Shown: positions 20,263 to 29,341 of the stretch, one piece after another | Numbering within the stretch: position 1 is the stretch's first letter | How the letters are laid out: each line of letters begins with the position of its first letter | NCBI GenBank assembly: GCA_009777245.1 | Contig: WRMF01000006.1 | Coordinates: 24,443 to 88,442 of the forward strand | Length of the DNA: 64,000 nt | Reading direction: 5' to 3' | DNA from: Betaproteobacteria bacterium | Lineage (GTDB): Bacteria; Pseudomonadota; Gammaproteobacteria; Burkholderiales; Rhodocyclaceae | Position numbers and translations under genes: made by a program | The notes under the pieces: model-generated | The model's input: only the letters and a program-made list of their open reading frames with translations | Told to the model about the DNA's origin: nothing | The model's database searches: none

Positions 20263-23200
20263 ATGCGTATTTCTGAAATCTGCATTCAGCGTCCCGTATT
20301 CGCCTCGGTGCTGTCCTTGGCGATAATGCTCCTGGGCCTGGTCTCCTATGGGCGGCTTGCCGTGCGCGAATACCCCAAGATTGACGAGCCGATCGTGACG
20401 GTCGCCACCACTTACCGGGGCGCCTCAGCGGAAATTGTCGAATCGAAGGTAACCCGCCCGCTGGAAGACTCTCTTGCCAGCATCGAGGGGATAGAGGTCA
20501 TGACTTCCGTATCCAGGGCGGAGCGCAGTCAGGTTTCGGTGCGCTTCAAGGTAGAGCGCGACCCTGATTCCGCCGCTTCCGATGTGCGCGACCGGGTTTC
20601 ACGCGCGCGCGGCAGATTGCCGGATGAAATTGACGAGCCGATCATTGCCAAGGTGGAAGCGGATGCCGACCCGATCATTCGTATCTCCTTTTCCTCCGAG
20701 CTGCATAGCCAGATGGAGATCAGCGATATAGCCACCCGTATTGTCAAGCCTCGTCTGCAAACCTTGCCCGGCATGGCGGATGTCGGCATTTTCGGGGAGA
20801 GACGGTTTGCCATGCGAATCTGGCTTGACAGATCGCGGCTGGCAGCCTACCAGATCACGGTGCAGGATGTGGAGAACGCGCTTCGCCAGCAAAATGTGGA
20901 AATACCGGCAGGCCGCATTGAAAGCGCACAGCGGGAATTTTCCGTCATGGCGCGCACTACGCTTAACGAGCCGGAGGAATTCGCCGCCATTATCATTAGA
21001 ACCGTTCAGGGCTATCCGGTGCGATTGGGCGATCTGGGGCGAGTGGAAGTCGGCCCTGAATCCGAACGCAGCGCCTCCCGTTTCAACAGAAGAAGCTCCA
21101 TCAACCTTGGCCTCATCAAACAGGCGACCGCCAACCCGATTACCGTGGCTCGCGCGCTGGATCAGGAATTGCCGCGCATCATAAGCGAATTGCCGGAAGG
21201 AATGCGTGTTGATATTTCCTATGACTCCACGACTTTCATTGACCGCTCGATCGAGGCTGTATTCAAAACCATTGGCGAAGCCATCCTGCTGGTCGTCCTG
21301 ATCATCTTCTTTTTTCTGCGTAACCTGCGCTCCACCCTGATACCGCTGGTGACGATTCCTGTTTCCCTTGCCGGTGCGTTCGCGCTCATGCTCCTAATGG
21401 GCTTTACCATCAACACCCTTACCCTGCTGGCTATGGTGCTGGCAATCGGACTGGTGGTGGATGATGCCATTGTGGTGCTGGAAAACATCTATCGCCACAT
21501 TGAGGCCGGTGTTCCGCGTGTAAAAGCCGCTATTCAGGGCGCAAGGGAAATCGGCTTTGCCATTGTGGCAATGACCATTACCCTTGCTGTCGTGTACGCG
21601 CCTGTCGCTTTCATAACCGGACGCACGGGCAAATTGTTCATTGAGTTTGCCTTGACTTTGGCGGGCGCGGTGCTGGTTTCCGGTTTTGTCGCGCTCACCC
21701 TCTCGCCGATGATGTGCGCCCGCCTCTTGAGGCATGAAAAGCAGCATGGACGTGTCTATATCGCCATTGAGAACTTTCTGGACTGGCTGACTGTCGGGTA
21801 TGGCCGCCTGCTGGATTTCACCCTTGCCCGACGCTGGCTGGTCATGTTGTCCTTTTTTGCGGTGGCGGGAGTTGGCGCTGTCTTTTTCAATATCATCAAA
21901 TCGGAGTTGGCTCCTACTGAAGACAGGGGGTTCATCGTCGGCTCCTTCACCGGGCCGGAAGGCGCGACCTTGGCATATATGGACAAATACGCCCAACAGA
22001 TTGAGGAGCTTTACGAGCAAATACCGGAAATCAACCGTTACAACCTCATCTTGGGTTCTCCCACCCTGAATCGTGGCATTTCATTCGGGCGACTGACCGA
22101 CTGGAACGACCGCAAACGATCAGCGCAGGAAATTGCCGAGGAGTTGCGTCCGAAATTCGCCGCCATTCCGGGCGTGCTTGCTACGCCCACCTTGCCGCCC
22201 TCGCTGGGACAGGGCGGACGCAGCCAGCCGATCAACTTTATCATCGTAACCAGCGCCTCTTACGAAGATCTATCCAGGGTTACAGACGAATTCATGCAGG
22301 AAATCCGCAAAAATCCCGGTCTCACCAATCTGGATACCGACCTTCGTCTAAACATGCCAGAGCTTGACGTGCGCGTTGATAGGGAGCGAGCCGCCGATAT
22401 GGGCGTGGCCGTGGAAACCATTGGTCGCACTCTGGAGACCATGCTGGGAGGACGGCAGGTGACGCGCTTTACCAGAGACAGCGAGCAATATGATGTCATA
22501 GTCAAGATTGAGGATGCCGAGCGCGCGACTCCCAGCGACATCAGTAACATTTTTGTGCGTAACCAAACCGGCGGCATGACTCCGCTTGCCAATCTGCTAA
22601 CGGTGACGGAAACGATAAGCCCGCGCGAACTCAACCATTTCGCCCAGCGTCGCGCCGTAAGAATCACTGCCAGCCTTGCTCCCGGCTATACAATGGGAGA
22701 GGCGTTGCAATTCATGGACAGGGTCGCCGACCAAATCCTGCCACTGGGCTATGCGGTTGATTACGACGGACAATCGCGCGAATTCAGGCAATCTTCCGCC
22801 TCGCTGGTCGTTATTTTCCTGCTTGCGCTTGCTTTCATCTATCTTGTGCTGGCGGCTCAGTTCGAGAGTTTTCGCGATCCGTTCATCATCATGCTTACAG
22901 TACCGCTCTCCATGACCGGCGCGCTTCTTGCGCTCTATTTCAGCGGCGGAACCCTGAATATCTACAGCCAGATAGGGCTGATAACCCTGGTGGGTCTGAT
23001 TACCAAACACGGCATTTTGATTGTCGAATTCGCCAACCAGTTGCAGGAACAGGGGAAATCCATCATGGAAGCCGTTGCCGAAGCGGCGCGGCTTCGGCTT
23101 CGCCCCATTCTCATGACGACCGGCGCGATGGTGCTGGGCGCGGTTCCTCTGGCTTTCGCCTCCGGCGCGGGCGCGGAGTCGAGGCAGCAAATCGGCTGGG

Positions 23201-23304
23201 TGATCGTAGGCGGCCTGTTGCTGGGTACTTTCTTCACGCTCTTTGTCGTACCCACCGTCTACACTTTTCTGGCAACCCGCATCGAGCGTCATCAGGAGGG
23301 CTGA
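20263..23304 (+). CDS. RND-type efflux pump inner-membrane permease (HAE-1 family)
   Basis: The 1013-residue proton-driven exporter has the AcrB/MexB layout: first transmembrane helix after RPVFASVLSLAIMLLG, large periplasmic loop, TM2-6 with the proton-relay motif GLVVDDAIVVLENIYRHIE, second periplasmic loop, and TM8-12 ending with GLITLVGLITKHGILIVEFAN and a C-terminal FLATRIERH. Such pumps normally come in an operon with a periplasmic adaptor. Here hslO is divergent 88 bp upstream and a Spy-like gene converges downstream, so the permease stands alone and must borrow an adaptor and an outer-membrane channel. Substrate unknown. Confidence 0.93.
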   Translation: MRISEICIQRPVFASVLSLAIMLLGLVSYGRLAVREYPKIDEPIVTVATTYRGASAEIVESKVTRPLEDSLASIEGIEVMTSVSRAERSQVSVRFKVERDPDSAASDVRDRVSRARGRLPDEIDEPIIAKVEADADPIIRISFSSELHSQMEISDIATRIVKPRLQTLPGMADVGIFGERRFAMRIWLDRSRLAAYQITVQDVENALRQQNVEIPAGRIESAQREFSVMARTTLNEPEEFAAIIIRTVQGYPVRLGDLGRVEVGPESERSASRFNRRSSINLGLIKQATANPITVARALDQELPRIISELPEGMRVDISYDSTTFIDRSIEAVFKTIGEAILLVVLIIFFFLRNLRSTLIPLVTIPVSLAGAFALMLLMGFTINTLTLLAMVLAIGLVVDDAIVVLENIYRHIEAGVPRVKAAIQGAREIGFAIVAMTITLAVVYAPVAFITGRTGKLFIEFALTLAGAVLVSGFVALTLSPMMCARLLRHEKQHGRVYIAIENFLDWLTVGYGRLLDFTLARRWLVMLSFFAVAGVGAVFFNIIKSELAPTEDRGFIVGSFTGPEGATLAYMDKYAQQIEELYEQIPEINRYNLILGSPTLNRGISFGRLTDWNDRKRSAQEIAEELRPKFAAIPGVLATPTLPPSLGQGGRSQPINFIIVTSASYEDLSRVTDEFMQEIRKNPGLTNLDTDLRLNMPELDVRVDRERAADMGVAVETIGRTLETMLGGRQVTRFTRDSEQYDVIVKIEDAERATPSDISNIFVRNQTGGMTPLANLLTVTETISPRELNHFAQRRAVRITASLAPGYTMGEALQFMDRVADQILPLGYAVDYDGQSREFRQSSASLVVIFLLALAFIYLVLAAQFESFRDPFIIMLTVPLSMTGALLALYFSGGTLNIYSQIGLITLVGLITKHGILIVEFANQLQEQGKSIMEAVAEAARLRLRPILMTTGAMVLGAVPLAFASGAGAESRQQIGWVIVGGLLLGTFFTLFVVPTVYTFLATRIERHQEG

Positions 23305-23308
23305 GCGC

Positions 23309-23335
23309 AAAAAACGGGGCGCTTTTGCGCCCCGT
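23309..23335 (-). terminator. Rho-independent terminator of the Spy-like gene
   Basis: ACGGGGCGC-TTTT-GCGCCCCGT stem. On the minus strand it is followed by TTTTTTGCGC, so it serves the gene at 23436-23951. On the plus strand it may also slow transcription leaving the RND gene. Confidence 0.8.
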
Positions 23336-23351
23336 CGGGTGAGTCACCCTT

Positions 23352-23416
23352 CAGCTCCACAAAACAACTGTCTCGCTTACCCCACCATAAATGGCGAGGC
23401 AAGCGAGACGCGTGGT
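23352..23416. repeat. Dispersed repeat (family c), truncated copy 3
   Basis: This copy keeps the CTCCACAAAACAACTGTCTC, GCTTACCCCACCATAAATGG and CGAGGC...GAGACGCGTGGT blocks, closest to the copy at 5960, but lacks the hairpin end. Confidence 0.65.
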
Positions 23417-23435
23417 CAAGCCGAAGGATGAGTTT

Positions 23436-23951
23436 TTACCATCCCCATCCCCGACCACGCTTGCCATCACGCCAGCGCGGCGAATGCCAGTCGTCAAATA
23501 TTTTCTTCTGCTCGGCGCTCAGGCTGGCGTAAAAAGTATTCAACACGGAAAGGCGCTTGTCCATCGTGTCCTGGTATTGGCGGGAGAGTTCCAGCCGCTT
23601 TTCCATCCGCTCAGGAGCGGAAAGCCCCATAAACTCTGCCGGGTCAGGACGCGCGGCAAACCGCGTTTCCGCTATCGCCAGCATTTGCTCGTTGAAGGTT
23701 TTCCAGGCGGCTTCCTGATTCGGAGCGATTTTCAGGATTTCCTTCAGTCTTGCGTGACGCGTCATCATGCGCTCCTTGACGGCTTCCTCGCTCCAGCCGC
23801 CGCCATAACCGCCGCCGTAGCCGCCATAGTAACAGTCGCCGCAACCGCCTCCGCGATGGTATCCGCCGCCCCAGCCCTGGGCGCTGGCAACGCCTGCGCC
23901 AAGCGCGAGACTGGCAGCCGTGAGAAAAGTGACAATGGTTTTTCTGTTCAT
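23436..23951 (-). CDS. Spy/CpxP-like periplasmic protein (LTxxQ family)
   Basis: The 171-residue protein has a clean signal peptide (MNRKTIVTFLTAASLALGAGVASA|Q). A Gly/Tyr/His/Cys-rich segment follows (GGGYHRGGGCGDCYYGGYGG), which could bind metal. The helical core has two LTxxQ-like repeats (MGLSAPERMEKRLEL and YASLSAEQKKIFD), the hallmark of Spy and CpxP, periplasmic chaperones and sensors of envelope or metal stress. The tail is Trp/Arg-rich. A strong AAGGAG precedes ATG 23951. No partner sensor kinase is nearby. Confidence 0.8.
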   Translation of the reverse strand: MNRKTIVTFLTAASLALGAGVASAQGWGGGYHRGGGCGDCYYGGYGGGYGGGWSEEAVKERMMTRHARLKEILKIAPNQEAAWKTFNEQMLAIAETRFAARPDPAEFMGLSAPERMEKRLELSRQYQDTMDKRLSVLNTFYASLSAEQKKIFDDWHSPRWRDGKRGRGWGW

Positions 23952-24104
23952 TTCAAACTCCTTAAAAAAATTGATGAGACCTGCAAGAGTAATTAAAGCC
24001 TGAAATTGTAAAAAAGATATTTCGTTTGGGGACTTGATTGTTTCAGATTGTTAAAAACTTCCCGCAATCCGCACGTAACTCGTGAAATATGGCGACCACC
24101 GCAA

Positions 24105-25079
24105 TCAAACCGCTTTCAGACCCAATTTTGCAAAGAGGGCGTCATCAAGGCTCACATCGGAGTTGCCCGTGGTCAGCAACGCTTCGCCATAGAAAATGGA
24201 ATTTGCGCCTGCGAAAAAACAAAGCGCCTGCAATTCCTCGCTCATCTCCATGCGTCCGGCGGAAAGGCGCACCCAGGAGGCAGGCATAATGATACGGGCG
24301 GCGGCAATCGTGCGGACAAATTCAAAGGAATCAAGCGAAGGCGAATTACCCAAGGGCGTGCCGGAAACAGGAACCAGATGGTTGATCGGCACAGACTCCG
24401 GCGGCTTTGGCAAACCGGCAAGCTCCGCTAACATCGCGGCGCGGTTTTCGCGCGATTCGCCCATCCCGATAATGCCGCCGGAACAGATGTTAAGTCCAGC
24501 TTCCTGCGCCCTGTTTAGCGTATTCAGCCGGTCATCATAGGTATGGCTCTGGACGACCTGACCATAAAATTCCCGATCAGTATCGAGATTATGGTTGTAA
24601 TAATCCAGACCCGCATTTTTTAACTTCCTTGCCTGTCCTTCCTCCAACATGCCCAGGGTGACGCAGGTCTCAAGCCCAAGCGCCTTTACGCCCTGCACCA
24701 TCTCCAGCACTTTTTCCAGATCGGCCTCTTTCGGGCTTTTCCATGCCGCCCCCATGCAAAAACGGGAAGCGCCTTTCTCCTTGGCGGCGCGGGCAGCGGT
24801 GAGCACCTCTTCCAGCGGCAGCAACCGCTCGCGCTCTACCGCGCCATATCGCGCCGACTGGGCGCAATAGCCGCAATCTTCGGAACAGCCGCCGGTCTTG
24901 ATGGAAAGCAGGGTTGAACGCTGGATGGCATTGGCGTCAAAATTCAGCCGGTGCGTCTCATGCGCCCGCCAAAGAAGATCCATGAAAGGCAACTCATAAA
25001 GGGCGAGCACATCCGCAGTCGTCCAGAGAGGACGGTCGACCAGCATGGAAGAAAGAGTTTCGGCAATGGCCTGCGACAT
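24105..25079 (-). CDS. bioB: Biotin synthase
   Basis: This radical-SAM enzyme inserts sulfur into dethiobiotin in the last step of biotin synthesis. The 4Fe-4S motif CxxxCxxC is present as [10 protein letters not shown]. Further matches are [35 protein letters not shown] and [12 protein letters not shown]; the 2Fe-2S ligand Arg lies in [10 protein letters not shown]. At 324 residues the length is normal. It is divergent from comF with a 61-bp gap. Other bio genes are not in the window. Confidence 0.97.
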   Translation of the reverse strand: MSQAIAETLSSMLVDRPLWTTADVLALYELPFMDLLWRAHETHRLNFDANAIQRSTLLSIKTGGCSEDCGYCAQSARYGAVERERLLPLEEVLTAARAAKEKGASRFCMGAAWKSPKEADLEKVLEMVQGVKALGLETCVTLGMLEEGQARKLKNAGLDYYNHNLDTDREFYGQVVQSHTYDDRLNTLNRAQEAGLNICSGGIIGMGESRENRAAMLAELAGLPKPPESVPINHLVPVSGTPLGNSPSLDSFEFVRTIAAARIIMPASWVRLSAGRMEMSEELQALCFFAGANSIFYGEALLTTGNSDVSLDDALFAKLGLKAV

Positions 25080-25140
25080 GGGACAATCCGCGATAAAAGC
25101 GCCGTATCTTCAATTAACTCCTGCCAGAAGTCAATTCATA

Positions 25141-25875
25141 ATGCTCGGAATTTCCCTGCCCAACTCCTGCACATCTGTTCTCTCACGAACGCTTGATATT
25201 CTTCTGCCGCCGATTTGTCTCCTTTGCGGCTCGCCTTCTTGCGAACCACACGGCGACGGCGTGCTCTGCTCCGGTTGTCTTGCCGATTTGCCGATGTTGC
25301 CTACACTTTGCTGCCCAATCTGTCTGGTTACGACCACGCGCGGCGAACGCTGCGGCGATTGCCTGCAACATCCGCCCGCCTTCACAAAAGCACACGCGCT
25401 TTACCGCTATGCCTTTCCGCTTGATCGCTTGATTCACGCCCTGAAATATAACGCGCAGTTGGCTCTGGCAAATGCCTGGGGGCGGCATCTTGCTCTTGCT
25501 CTGTCTGAAGTCGCGGCGGATTGCGTGCTGCCGCTTCCGCTTCATGCCGAGCGGATCAAGGAGCGCGGCTTCAATCAGGCGTTGGAAATTGCCCGCGCAT
25601 TGGCGCGCGCTCGCGGCCTCAAATTGGATACTGACAGTTTGGAAAAAACGCGCCCGACTCCGCCGCAGACAGGGCTGACCTTGAAGGCGCGGCGTAAAAA
25701 TCAGCGGGGCGCGTTTGCATCTTCCCGTGATTTCTCCGGACAAACCCTGCTGTTGGTCGACGATGTGCTCACGACCGGCGCAACCTGTAGGGAAGCCGCG
25801 CGGATACTGAAGCTGCATGGAGCCAGGGAAGTGCATGTCGCAGTCGTCGCGCGCGCCGAACGGCATCAACTCTAG
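25141..25875 (+). CDS. comF: ComF-family phosphoribosyltransferase-like protein
   Basis: The protein has an N-terminal zinc ribbon (LLPPICLLCG, CSGCLADLP, CCPICL, CGDCLQHPP) and a C-terminal PRTase fold with the PRPP-binding signature LLLVDDVLTTGATCREAARIL. HALKYNAQLALANAWGRHLA and RIKERGFNQALEIARAL are family blocks. ComF proteins are linked to DNA uptake or handling in competent bacteria, but many carriers are not known to be competent. ATG 25141 gives 244 residues; a longer frame back to 25045 overlaps bioB and adds no family sequence. Confidence 0.92.
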   Translation: MLGISLPNSCTSVLSRTLDILLPPICLLCGSPSCEPHGDGVLCSGCLADLPMLPTLCCPICLVTTTRGERCGDCLQHPPAFTKAHALYRYAFPLDRLIHALKYNAQLALANAWGRHLALALSEVAADCVLPLPLHAERIKERGFNQALEIARALARARGLKLDTDSLEKTRPTPPQTGLTLKARRKNQRGAFASSRDFSGQTLLLVDDVLTTGATCREAARILKLHGAREVHVAVVARAERHQL

Positions 25876-25959
25876 AGCGTGTCGTCTGTCAGCCTGTTCC
25901 ATAAGATGCTCTCCTGTTTGCCAAAAATTCAGAATATACAAGCTATTGACGACACGCTC
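25875..25959. repeat. 85-bp segment bounded by perfect 12-bp inverted repeats
   Basis: GAGCGTGTCGTC (25875-25886) recurs as GACGACACGCTC (25948-25959), right after the comF stop. It could be a MITE remnant or a large stem-loop; no flanking target duplication was found. The remainder of the gap up to 26172 holds no gene. Confidence 0.5.
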
Positions 25960-26113
25960 CAAAGGCCTGGACATTGTGTGCAGGGATCGCGTTACGCTTC
26001 ATATCTGCCTGCGCCATAGGCACTATGCGTTTGGCGCATTTGCGCCGTAGTCTCTCGTTCGCCGCAGGGTGTGCGGGAATAAGTGCCACAACCGAAGTGA
26101 AAAGCCGAAAACG

Positions 26114-26136
26114 CCCCTGGGCTTCAAGCCCAGGGG
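26114..26136. terminator. CCCCTGGGCTTCAAGCCCAGGGG hairpin
   Basis: A perfect stem CCCCTGGGCTT...AAGCCCAGGGG, followed on the plus strand by ATGTTTTCGTTTT. It lies between convergent comF and the lipoprotein gene and may terminate transcription. The form also resembles the right-end hairpin of IS200/IS605-type elements. Confidence 0.45.
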
Positions 26137-26172
26137 ATGTTTTCGTTTTAGCCAAGGTTGGCTATTTGGCGG

Positions 26173-26832
26173 CTATTGCGTCGCTTGGGGTTGCGCTATG
26201 AGCAGAGACCGCTCAGGCAGGCCAATAGCCTTGCACAGAGCGTCAAGTCCGGCCTGGAATAAAGCTATCGGCTGCATAGCCTGATCCAGCGGCAGTTCAA
26301 CTTCAATTGCTGTGACAGACTCCCCGACTGCCCTAATCGCTTTTAATACGACTACGGCTGTTTGTGCGTAAGTATATTTAACTGACCCGTCAAGATCCCC
26401 GAACAACAGCATGTTAGACATTTCCTGTCCGAGTACATCATACCCTTCTCGCCTTGCAACAAGCGAATCTGGTTGCTCAGCGTATTTCCCCAGACTTATC
26501 CTTCCGATTCTGCCAGTTATACGAGACGCCTGAAATATCCCGTCCAATTCATACACAACTGTGGTCTGATTACGGGAATCTGCAACTTGAATCCCCGCAT
26601 TAGCCAGCGCGTACCTGAATTCATCAGTCAGACGCGGGCTATCCACCACAACCGCATACACGACATTATCCATATCCCCTCTAACATGAACATCGCTATC
26701 CGCAATGCGGGTCGCAAGCTGGGATTGCAGAGGCAGTTCATTTGTTTTGCGAGGCGCGACACCTCCAACAGCTGCGCATCCAGACAGCACCGTCAGAATC
26801 AGCGTGATGGACAGTAGTTTTGCATGTTTCAT
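26173..26832 (-). CDS. Uncharacterised lipoprotein of the TraN-like locus
   Basis: The 219-residue protein has a lipoprotein signal (MKHAKLLSITLILTVLSGC, lipidated Cys at residue 19). I recognise no family. The mature part alternates strands and helices, with an aromatic/hydrophobic C-terminal half. It is the last gene of a minus-strand cluster that also holds two TraN-like fragments and an exported protein. A strong AAGGAG precedes the ATG. Codon use is A/T-richer than the flanking housekeeping genes. A possible role in anchoring or assembling the surface proteins encoded upstream is only inference. Confidence 0.8.
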   Translation of the reverse strand: MKHAKLLSITLILTVLSGCAAVGGVAPRKTNELPLQSQLATRIADSDVHVRGDMDNVVYAVVVDSPRLTDEFRYALANAGIQVADSRNQTTVVYELDGIFQASRITGRIGRISLGKYAEQPDSLVARREGYDVLGQEMSNMLLFGDLDGSVKYTYAQTAVVVLKAIRAVGESVTAIEVELPLDQAMQPIALFQAGLDALCKAIGLPERSLLIAQPQATQ

Positions 26833-26959
26833 TTCATTCTCCTTGCGGTTTGGTTAAAAGTTAAGCAGAATTTGCTCACTGATTGAACTATCATACCCAA
26901 ACAGGCAGAGCAATTCTGCAAAATCTTCGATTTTTTTCGCCGTTTTCCATCGTGCCGCG

Positions 26960-28357
26960 CTATAAGCCCAACCCAAGGCAACCGTCGTCCCAAGTGTCTG
27001 TGCAGATGGGGTCGCAGTACCAGTGAACAAAAAAGGTCACACTCCACATGGCTGTGCTGTACCCATTGGCGTTATGGATTGAGAGTACGTTTTTGCCCTC
27101 TTTGAGCAAATGTCGTATGTCCAGAGTGTGATTGCGCCCACTGCCAATATCACCCCGATTTAACTGGGGATAAGCCAGTCTGCTGGCCTGAGTGGTTGGA
27201 CATTGGGATGCGGTTCCTGTGCAAGTCCCGTTATACAACACATCAAATCCACCAGGAAACACGGATGTTGCACGAACGAATCGTGTCAGACAATTATCGT
27301 TCCCGCCATAATGCGGCGCGCCAGAAGAGCAAGAACCGCCTGTTTTTGGTCCATATACGCTCCTGCCGGAGATGTGCATGACCACAAAATCGTCATTCAT
27401 CTGTATTGCGGGAATATCATCACCAACCAAATGAGTCAGCTCAAATCTTGCTATATTGCTGACACCTACCACGCTAAATTCAAATTGAGTTGTTGACAAG
27501 GCAATTCCGCTGTTTTGTGTAGTGGAAAAGCGCATCCGACCTGTCCCGAAGTCATGTCCGATAGCTATGCCGACATTATGCGAAGTGTAAATTTGCCGTA
27601 CAGAGGAATAATCAACCCCATGAATATCGCAATTACCGCCGCCCGGCCTGCACGTGACCACCAGAGTGCGATTGCAGTTCAGCGTCTGCCTGTTCTCGGG
27701 CTTGATGTCGCATTGATACCTCTTTTTCCAATCCACATCCACAACATTGCCTACTGAACACTGCCCCGTCCCCAGTTGCGATAGCGTGTGCCTGCATTGA
27801 TAAAGGTGATCCGCGTCAATGTCCAGAACATGACCTATGGAGCAGAAAACGTCGTCAGGGTCATGCGCCAGCTCCTCACCGCAAACTTCGTACTCGAAGT
27901 CCCCGCCGTGATCGAGCGTGACTTCCTTGCAGTCCGTATAATGCCCCATGCCGCCTACCCCATAGGCTTCAGGGTCGGCCATGATTTGCTTGCCCAGAAG
28001 GATCATCGAGTCGTCCTTCTTGATAAGCATGTCCGCTATACCCCTTGATTCAGCCGCCTGATTGATCATTCTCACAGCCTCGCACCTTTGCTGGTCGTTT
28101 TCAGGGTCGTTGCCCATATTGCACTGCACGTTCAGATTGAACCCGCTTTGAAGCTGCGGTTGCACAATGCCCTGATCCCCAGTCCAGAACTGGCTGTGTT
28201 CGGGCGAGCCGGTATCGAAATCAATGATCTGGCGGACGTAGTCTTCGCTGAAGATGGTGTTGTACGCTTCCTGACCTGCCACGGAGCCATCTCCTCCCTG
28301 CTTGCCGAGATTAAACGCTTCTTCCTGGCTCATCTGTGCAAAAACAGGCGAAGCCAC
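26960..28357 (-). CDS. TraN-like cysteine-rich exported protein, N-terminal part; frame set by an upstream poly-C tract
   Basis: The 465-codon open frame begins MASPVFAQ, the tail of a signal peptide. Read upstream in the same frame it continues through YIAVVFAFVASPVFA|Q, so the true start lies further back. The only ATG with a ribosome site (AGGAA, ATG 28476, 16 bases after the preceding stop) is one base out of frame because of an 11-C run. The mature protein is Cys-rich (about 18 Cys) with EEAFNLGKQGG and CNRTLVVTC, resembling the N-terminal part of TraN, the F-type mating-pair stabiliser of the outer membrane, plus a galactose-binding-like end. It stops at CLGLGL, before the TraN C-terminal domain. 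Confidence 0.7.
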   Translation of the reverse strand: MASPVFAQMSQEEAFNLGKQGGDGSVAGQEAYNTIFSEDYVRQIIDFDTGSPEHSQFWTGDQGIVQPQLQSGFNLNVQCNMGNDPENDQQRCEAVRMINQAAESRGIADMLIKKDDSMILLGKQIMADPEAYGVGGMGHYTDCKEVTLDHGGDFEYEVCGEELAHDPDDVFCSIGHVLDIDADHLYQCRHTLSQLGTGQCSVGNVVDVDWKKRYQCDIKPENRQTLNCNRTLVVTCRPGGGNCDIHGVDYSSVRQIYTSHNVGIAIGHDFGTGRMRFSTTQNSGIALSTTQFEFSVVGVSNIARFELTHLVGDDIPAIQMNDDFVVMHISGRSVYGPKTGGSCSSGAPHYGGNDNCLTRFVRATSVFPGGFDVLYNGTCTGTASQCPTTQASRLAYPQLNRGDIGSGRNHTLDIRHLLKEGKNVLSIHNANGYSTAMWSVTFFVHWYCDPICTDTWDDGCLGLGL

Positions 28358-28419
28358 AAACGCAAAAACGACAGCTATGTATTTGCAATAACCGGATAGG
28401 GCAAAACCGTTACCCTGTA

Positions 28420-28430
28420 GGGGGGGGGGG
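28420..28430 (-). repeat. Eleven-base poly-C (poly-G on +) tract, probable phase-variation switch
   Basis: On the minus strand the order is: stop TAA of the upstream gene (28493-28495), AGGAA, ATG 28476, about 15 codons, C11, then the signal peptide. With 11 C the ATG frame ends at a TAG about 15 codons after the tract. With 12 or 9 C it would run straight into the signal peptide and the 465-codon frame. Confidence 0.7.
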
Positions 28431-28492
28431 TAGTATTTCCCAGAGTTAATCCAGGAAGGAAGAGGGCGCGGGTCATTGGTGGTTTCCTGGAT

Positions 28493-29341
28493 TTACTCGG
28501 ACGTGTCAGTCCTGGACGAGGACGATGGCACGGCAGTTATTTTGGGAAAGCGAATTCGCGGCGCATCCTCTCCGTATGGCTCGAAAATGTCGTCAAACAT
28601 GCGTTCCAATAAAGGCACTATTGGGATGTGGTTAGCCGATGCGACATACCATCTCCCAGCCGTAATAGATTTCCCTTCAGAGGCAATTGTGACGTGCACA
28701 ACGGCTTCCGTGAAATAATTCTTGGTAGCCTTCTTTTTTGCAGGAACGGCGTCAGTTAGCACATATACCCCACCGGGGACAGAGGAAACCGCCATATGCC
28801 CATAGATAGGCGTGTCTTTCAGTTGGAATTGTCTCATTGGGTTTGCGGCGCGGGCTGACAAGGCTCTATACGCTGATTCATCCTTAAAGCCCCATTGACC
28901 CAATTGCCACAATGGTCCCTTTTTCATCCAAACGCAATGAGTCGCCGCATCAATTAGTGCGCCAAGTAAGCTGCCTGAACCGGCGCGCTTTGCCTGAGTA
29001 GACCCGTCGTCATTTACCTTTACGTCAATCCGGATTCTGACTACAGCCTTGGAATCCGCCTCATTTGCGACTACTTCATAGCCACTCTTGCGGAATGCCT
29101 CTCTTAGCAGCTCCTGTAGCGTATTGTCCCAATCTCCATCATCATAAATCGAAACCCACATAGGCTTGTTGGAAATAGAGATGTCGGGGTCTATGAGCTG
29201 ACGGCAGGGAGTTTGATCTGCATAGACAGGCGGAATGCGCAACTCCGCGCTGACCACGCCAGAAGCCAGAAACAAGACAGGAGCAATACCTGCCAGAAAA
29301 AGTCGCTTCAATGCGCGACGATTCAAGAAACGTTCAATCAT
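28493..29341 (-). CDS. Uncharacterised exported protein of the TraN-like locus
   Basis: The 282-residue protein starts at ATG 29341 (MIERFLNRRALKRLFLAG), overlapping the end of the previous gene by eight bases. A signal peptide ends at VVSA|ELRI. The mature part is not recognised. It has CRQLIDPDISI near its start, a YDDGDWDNTLQELLREAF segment and strands such as KAVVRIRIDVKVNDDG, reminiscent of small periplasmic alpha/beta lipoprotein-like domains. A Ser/Thr tail ends it. It lies between the two TraN-like fragments and is probably translated from the same mRNA. A longer frame (to 29446) adds only sequence that overlaps the upstream gene. Confidence 0.75.
   Translation of the reverse strand: MIERFLNRRALKRLFLAGIAPVLFLASGVVSAELRIPPVYADQTPCRQLIDPDISISNKPMWVSIYDDGDWDNTLQELLREAFRKSGYEVVANEADSKAVVRIRIDVKVNDDGSTQAKRAGSGSLLGALIDAATHCVWMKKGPLWQLGQWGFKDESAYRALSARAANPMRQFQLKDTPIYGHMAVSSVPGGVYVLTDAVPAKKKATKNYFTEAVVHVTIASEGKSITAGRWYVASANHIPIVPLLERMFDDIFEPYGEDAPRIRFPKITAVPSSSSRTDTSE

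Noticed and set aside
26040..26145. Remnant of a tnpB gene next to the CCCCTGGGC hairpin
   Set aside because: The hairpin is suggestive, but no TnpB protein motif could be translated on either strand.
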